Assembly (NCBI RefSeq): GCF_008806345.1
Contig: NZ_VZZJ01000006.1
Location: forward strand, 186,001 to 250,000
Direction of reading: 5' to 3'
Source of the DNA: Methylobacterium planeticum
GTDB taxonomy: Bacteria; Pseudomonadota; Alphaproteobacteria; Rhizobiales; Beijerinckiaceae
Length of the DNA stretch: 64,000 nt
Position 1 is the stretch's first letter; every line of letters begins with the position of its first letter. Below the pieces are notes generated by a model that was not told where the DNA came from, made no database searches, and saw only the letters and a program-made list of their open reading frames with translations. Both the position numbers and the translations under genes were made by a program. Shown here one piece after another: positions 62,256 through 64,000 of the stretch.

Positions 62256-63500
62256 ATGTCGTTTGCTCAGAATCGCCTCCTCTCGATTAACAACTACTTC
62301 TACCCGCGCGGAGGTGCTGAAGTACTGTTCCTGGAGCAGAACCGGCTGTTCGAGGGCATCGGCTGGGATGTCGTGCCCTTCGCGATGCGACATGCTAACA
62401 ATCTGCCGACCGCCTACGAGAACTACTTTCCTGACGAGATCGAATTCGGTCGCGATTACAGCCTGGCGCGCAAGCTGCTCAACGCACAACGGGTGATCTA
62501 TTCCCGTCAGGCCCGCAGCAAGCTCGGAAACCTCCTCGACCGGGCGAGGCCGACGATCGCGCACGCCCACAACATCTATCACCACCTCTCCCCCTCCGTG
62601 CTTCCCCTGCTGCGCGAACGGGGGGTCCCGACCGTCATGACGGTGCACGATCTGAAGCTCGGCTGTCCGGCCTACACGATGATGCGGGATGGCCGACCCT
62701 GCGACAGCTGCAAGGGTGGGCGCCTCTACAACGTCGCGGTCCATCGCTGCATCAAAGGATCGCTCGCCCTGTCGGGCGTCGTGATGGCGGAGAGCTATAT
62801 CCACCGCTGGCTGCGGCTCTACGAGGCCAACATCGCGCGCTTCGTCGTGCCGAGCCGCTTCGTCATGGAAACCCTCATCGGCTGGGGCTGGCCGCGCGAG
62901 CGCTTCGTGCACGTGCCGAATTTCGTCGACGTCGCCCGCTTCCGACCCGACGAGCCGATCGGGACGCGCTTCGTCTATTGCGGTCGCCTGGAGCGGCTCA
63001 AGGGGGTCGAGACACTGGTGCGAGCGGCCGCGCGTTCCGGCCAGCCGCTGACACTCGCCGGCCGCGGTCCGGACGAGACCCAACTGCGTGAGCTGACGGA
63101 AAGGCTCGGCGCCGACGTGCGGTTCCTCGGTCACGTGAGCAAGGACGAACTCGCCGACGTGCTCCAGACGGCGCGCGCCGTCGTGGCGCCGTCCGAGTGC
63201 AACGAGAACGCGCCGCTTGCGGTGCTCGAAGCCTACGCGGCCGGACGCCCGGTCATCGGTGCCAGGATCGCCGGCATCCCCGAACTCGTTCGCGAGGGCG
63301 AGACCGGCAGCCTCGTCGCATCGGGCGATGTCGAGGCTCTCGCCGACGAGCTCGCGCGCTACGCCGCCCTGCCGGATGCGAGGCTCGCCAGGATGGGGGC
63401 GGCCGGGCGTGCCTGGGTCGAGCGCGACTTTACCGCCGCCGCCTATCGCGACCGGCTCGTAGCTCTCTATTCCACGCTGACCCCGGGAGTCGCGGCATGA
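62256..63500 (+). CDS. Glycosyltransferase family 4 (GT-B)
   Basis: A 414-residue retaining glycosyltransferase. The N-terminal domain opens with LSINNYFYPRGGAEVLFLEQNRLFE; the C-terminal Rossmann domain has VYCGRLERLKGVETLVRAA and the nucleotide-sugar motif SECNENAPLAVLEAYAAGRPVI (two Glu). A CDSCKGG / HRCIKG Cys segment lies at about 150-172. Start is ATG 62256, right after a TTG. Its stop overlaps the next glycosyltransferase start (ATGA), so the two are coupled. It adds a sugar during exopolysaccharide repeat assembly. Confidence 0.92.
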   Translation: MSFAQNRLLSINNYFYPRGGAEVLFLEQNRLFEGIGWDVVPFAMRHANNLPTAYENYFPDEIEFGRDYSLARKLLNAQRVIYSRQARSKLGNLLDRARPTIAHAHNIYHHLSPSVLPLLRERGVPTVMTVHDLKLGCPAYTMMRDGRPCDSCKGGRLYNVAVHRCIKGSLALSGVVMAESYIHRWLRLYEANIARFVVPSRFVMETLIGWGWPRERFVHVPNFVDVARFRPDEPIGTRFVYCGRLERLKGVETLVRAAARSGQPLTLAGRGPDETQLRELTERLGADVRFLGHVSKDELADVLQTARAVVAPSECNENAPLAVLEAYAAGRPVIGARIAGIPELVREGETGSLVASGDVEALADELARYAALPDARLARMGAAGRAWVERDFTAAAYRDRLVALYSTLTPGVAA

Positions 63501-64000
63501 TGGACGTGTTGGAGGCGCAGCCTGAGGTCGTTGATGCGGTCCGGCCGGCCCTGCGTGTGACGATGCTCGGCCTGCGCGGATTCCCGAAGGTGCAGGGGGG
63601 CATCGAGAATCACGTTGAGAATCTCGCCACGCGCCTCGTCGAGATCGGGTGCGAAGTCGAGGTCGTCGTGCGGCCCTCCTACATGGCTGCGGATGTCGGG
63701 CGCACCTGGTGCGGCGTGCGGTTCGCCCGCCTGTGGGCTCCCCGCACGACTGGCGTCGAGACCTTCTTCCACACGTTGATCGGCGTCCTGCGGGCCGGTG
63801 TGACGCGGCCCGACATCCTGCACATCCACGGCATCGGACCGGCCCTGTTCACGCCGCTCGGTCGCATGCTCGGGTTGCGGCTTGTGGTGACGCATCACAG
63901 CCTCGACTACGAGCGCGAGAAGTGGGGCTCATTCGCACGCTGGCTCCTGCGCCTCGGCGAGACGGCCGGAATGCGCCTGGCGCACGGACGCATCGTGGTG
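63497..64000 (+). CDS. Glycosyltransferase family 4 (partial, 3' end outside window)
   Basis: The first 168 residues of another GT-B glycosyltransferase; the frame is open to the last base. After an N-terminal extension of about 20 residues come TMLGLRGFPKVQGGIENHVENLATRL, typical of the WcaC/DUF1972-like group, LHIHGIGPALFTPLGRMLGLRLVVTHHSLDYEREKWG and GMRLAHGRIVV. The ATG at 63497 overlaps the upstream stop; a second ATG is at 63500. Completion lies beyond this window. Confidence 0.88.
   Translation, partial: MMDVLEAQPEVVDAVRPALRVTMLGLRGFPKVQGGIENHVENLATRLVEIGCEVEVVVRPSYMAADVGRTWCGVRFARLWAPRTTGVETFFHTLIGVLRAGVTRPDILHIHGIGPALFTPLGRMLGLRLVVTHHSLDYEREKWGSFARWLLRLGETAGMRLAHGRIVV

Overview
The window looks like chromosomal DNA of a Methylobacterium/Methylorubrum-type alphaproteobacterium (Hyphomicrobiales). 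The evidence is very high GC with strong GC3, a quinoprotein (PQQ) relay cluster, a B12-dependent methylmalonyl-CoA mutase, the cellulose accessory genes bcsN and bcsS, a ChvG/ChvI system beside a short HPr kinase with EIIA and HPr, and a DUF6894 protein. The genus is an inference; no rRNA or tRNA gene was seen. I found no insertion sequence, phage gene or CRISPR array.

Layout. 1-1632: the 5' part of a lytic transglycosylase, a DUF6894 protein and an unknown Cys-rich protein. 1666-14685 (all minus): a cellulose locus read bcsS, then bcsA-bcsB-bcsZ-TPR protein-bcsN with overlapping stop/start codons, preceded by a membrane hybrid kinase whose ATP-binding domain is eroded while its receiver is intact. 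14911-15735: panB. 16239-19068 (minus): a four-gene quinoprotein relay operon (SoxH-like hydrolase, SoxYZ-like carrier, CxxxCW protein, thioredoxin-fold protein). 19260-20906 (plus): TetR regulator, cis-CaaD-like tautomerase, small DMT protein. 21174-23083 (minus): queE, queD, queC with a 12-bp minisatellite between queE and queD. 23442-27238 (plus): penicillin-binding carboxypeptidase with a Lys/Ala tail, a 21-bp repeat and hairpin, a CobW-type GTPase and an unknown protein.

27245-31274 (minus): chvI-chvG-hprK-EIIA-HPr, the envelope-stress/regulatory-PTS block. 31578-37005 (plus): HugZ-like protein, lepA, a small unknown gene and methylmalonyl-CoA mutase. 37063-42392: transglutaminase-like protein, secreted Pro/Ala-rich protein, a possibly decayed stretch, a Crp/Fnr regulator, a BA14K-type Gly-rich protein, and mntH behind an MntR-like palindrome. 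42507-49773: a TetR regulator divergent from a six-gene acyl-CoA catabolic operon (acyl-CoA dehydrogenase, thiolase, SDR, phosphotransferase, DUF6285, acyl-CoA ligase) with a palindrome in the promoter gap. 49770-55451 (minus): a peptide/nickel-type ABC importer. 55881-64000: an AtzH/HpxZ-like protein, an unknown protein, then an exopolysaccharide region (GH5 glycanase, polysaccharide deacetylase, BcsL/CelD-like acyltransferase, three glycosyltransferases) that runs off the end.

How the parts fit. Two separate surface-polysaccharide blocks (cellulose at the left, an acetylated or trimmed exopolysaccharide at the right) sit in one window with the envelope regulators ChvG/ChvI. The most unusual observations are the apparently kinase-dead hybrid kinase upstream of the bcs genes, the degenerate second c-di-GMP motif in BcsA, and an unknown gene in the same frame as bcsN separated by one TGA. 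No clearly new multi-gene system was established.
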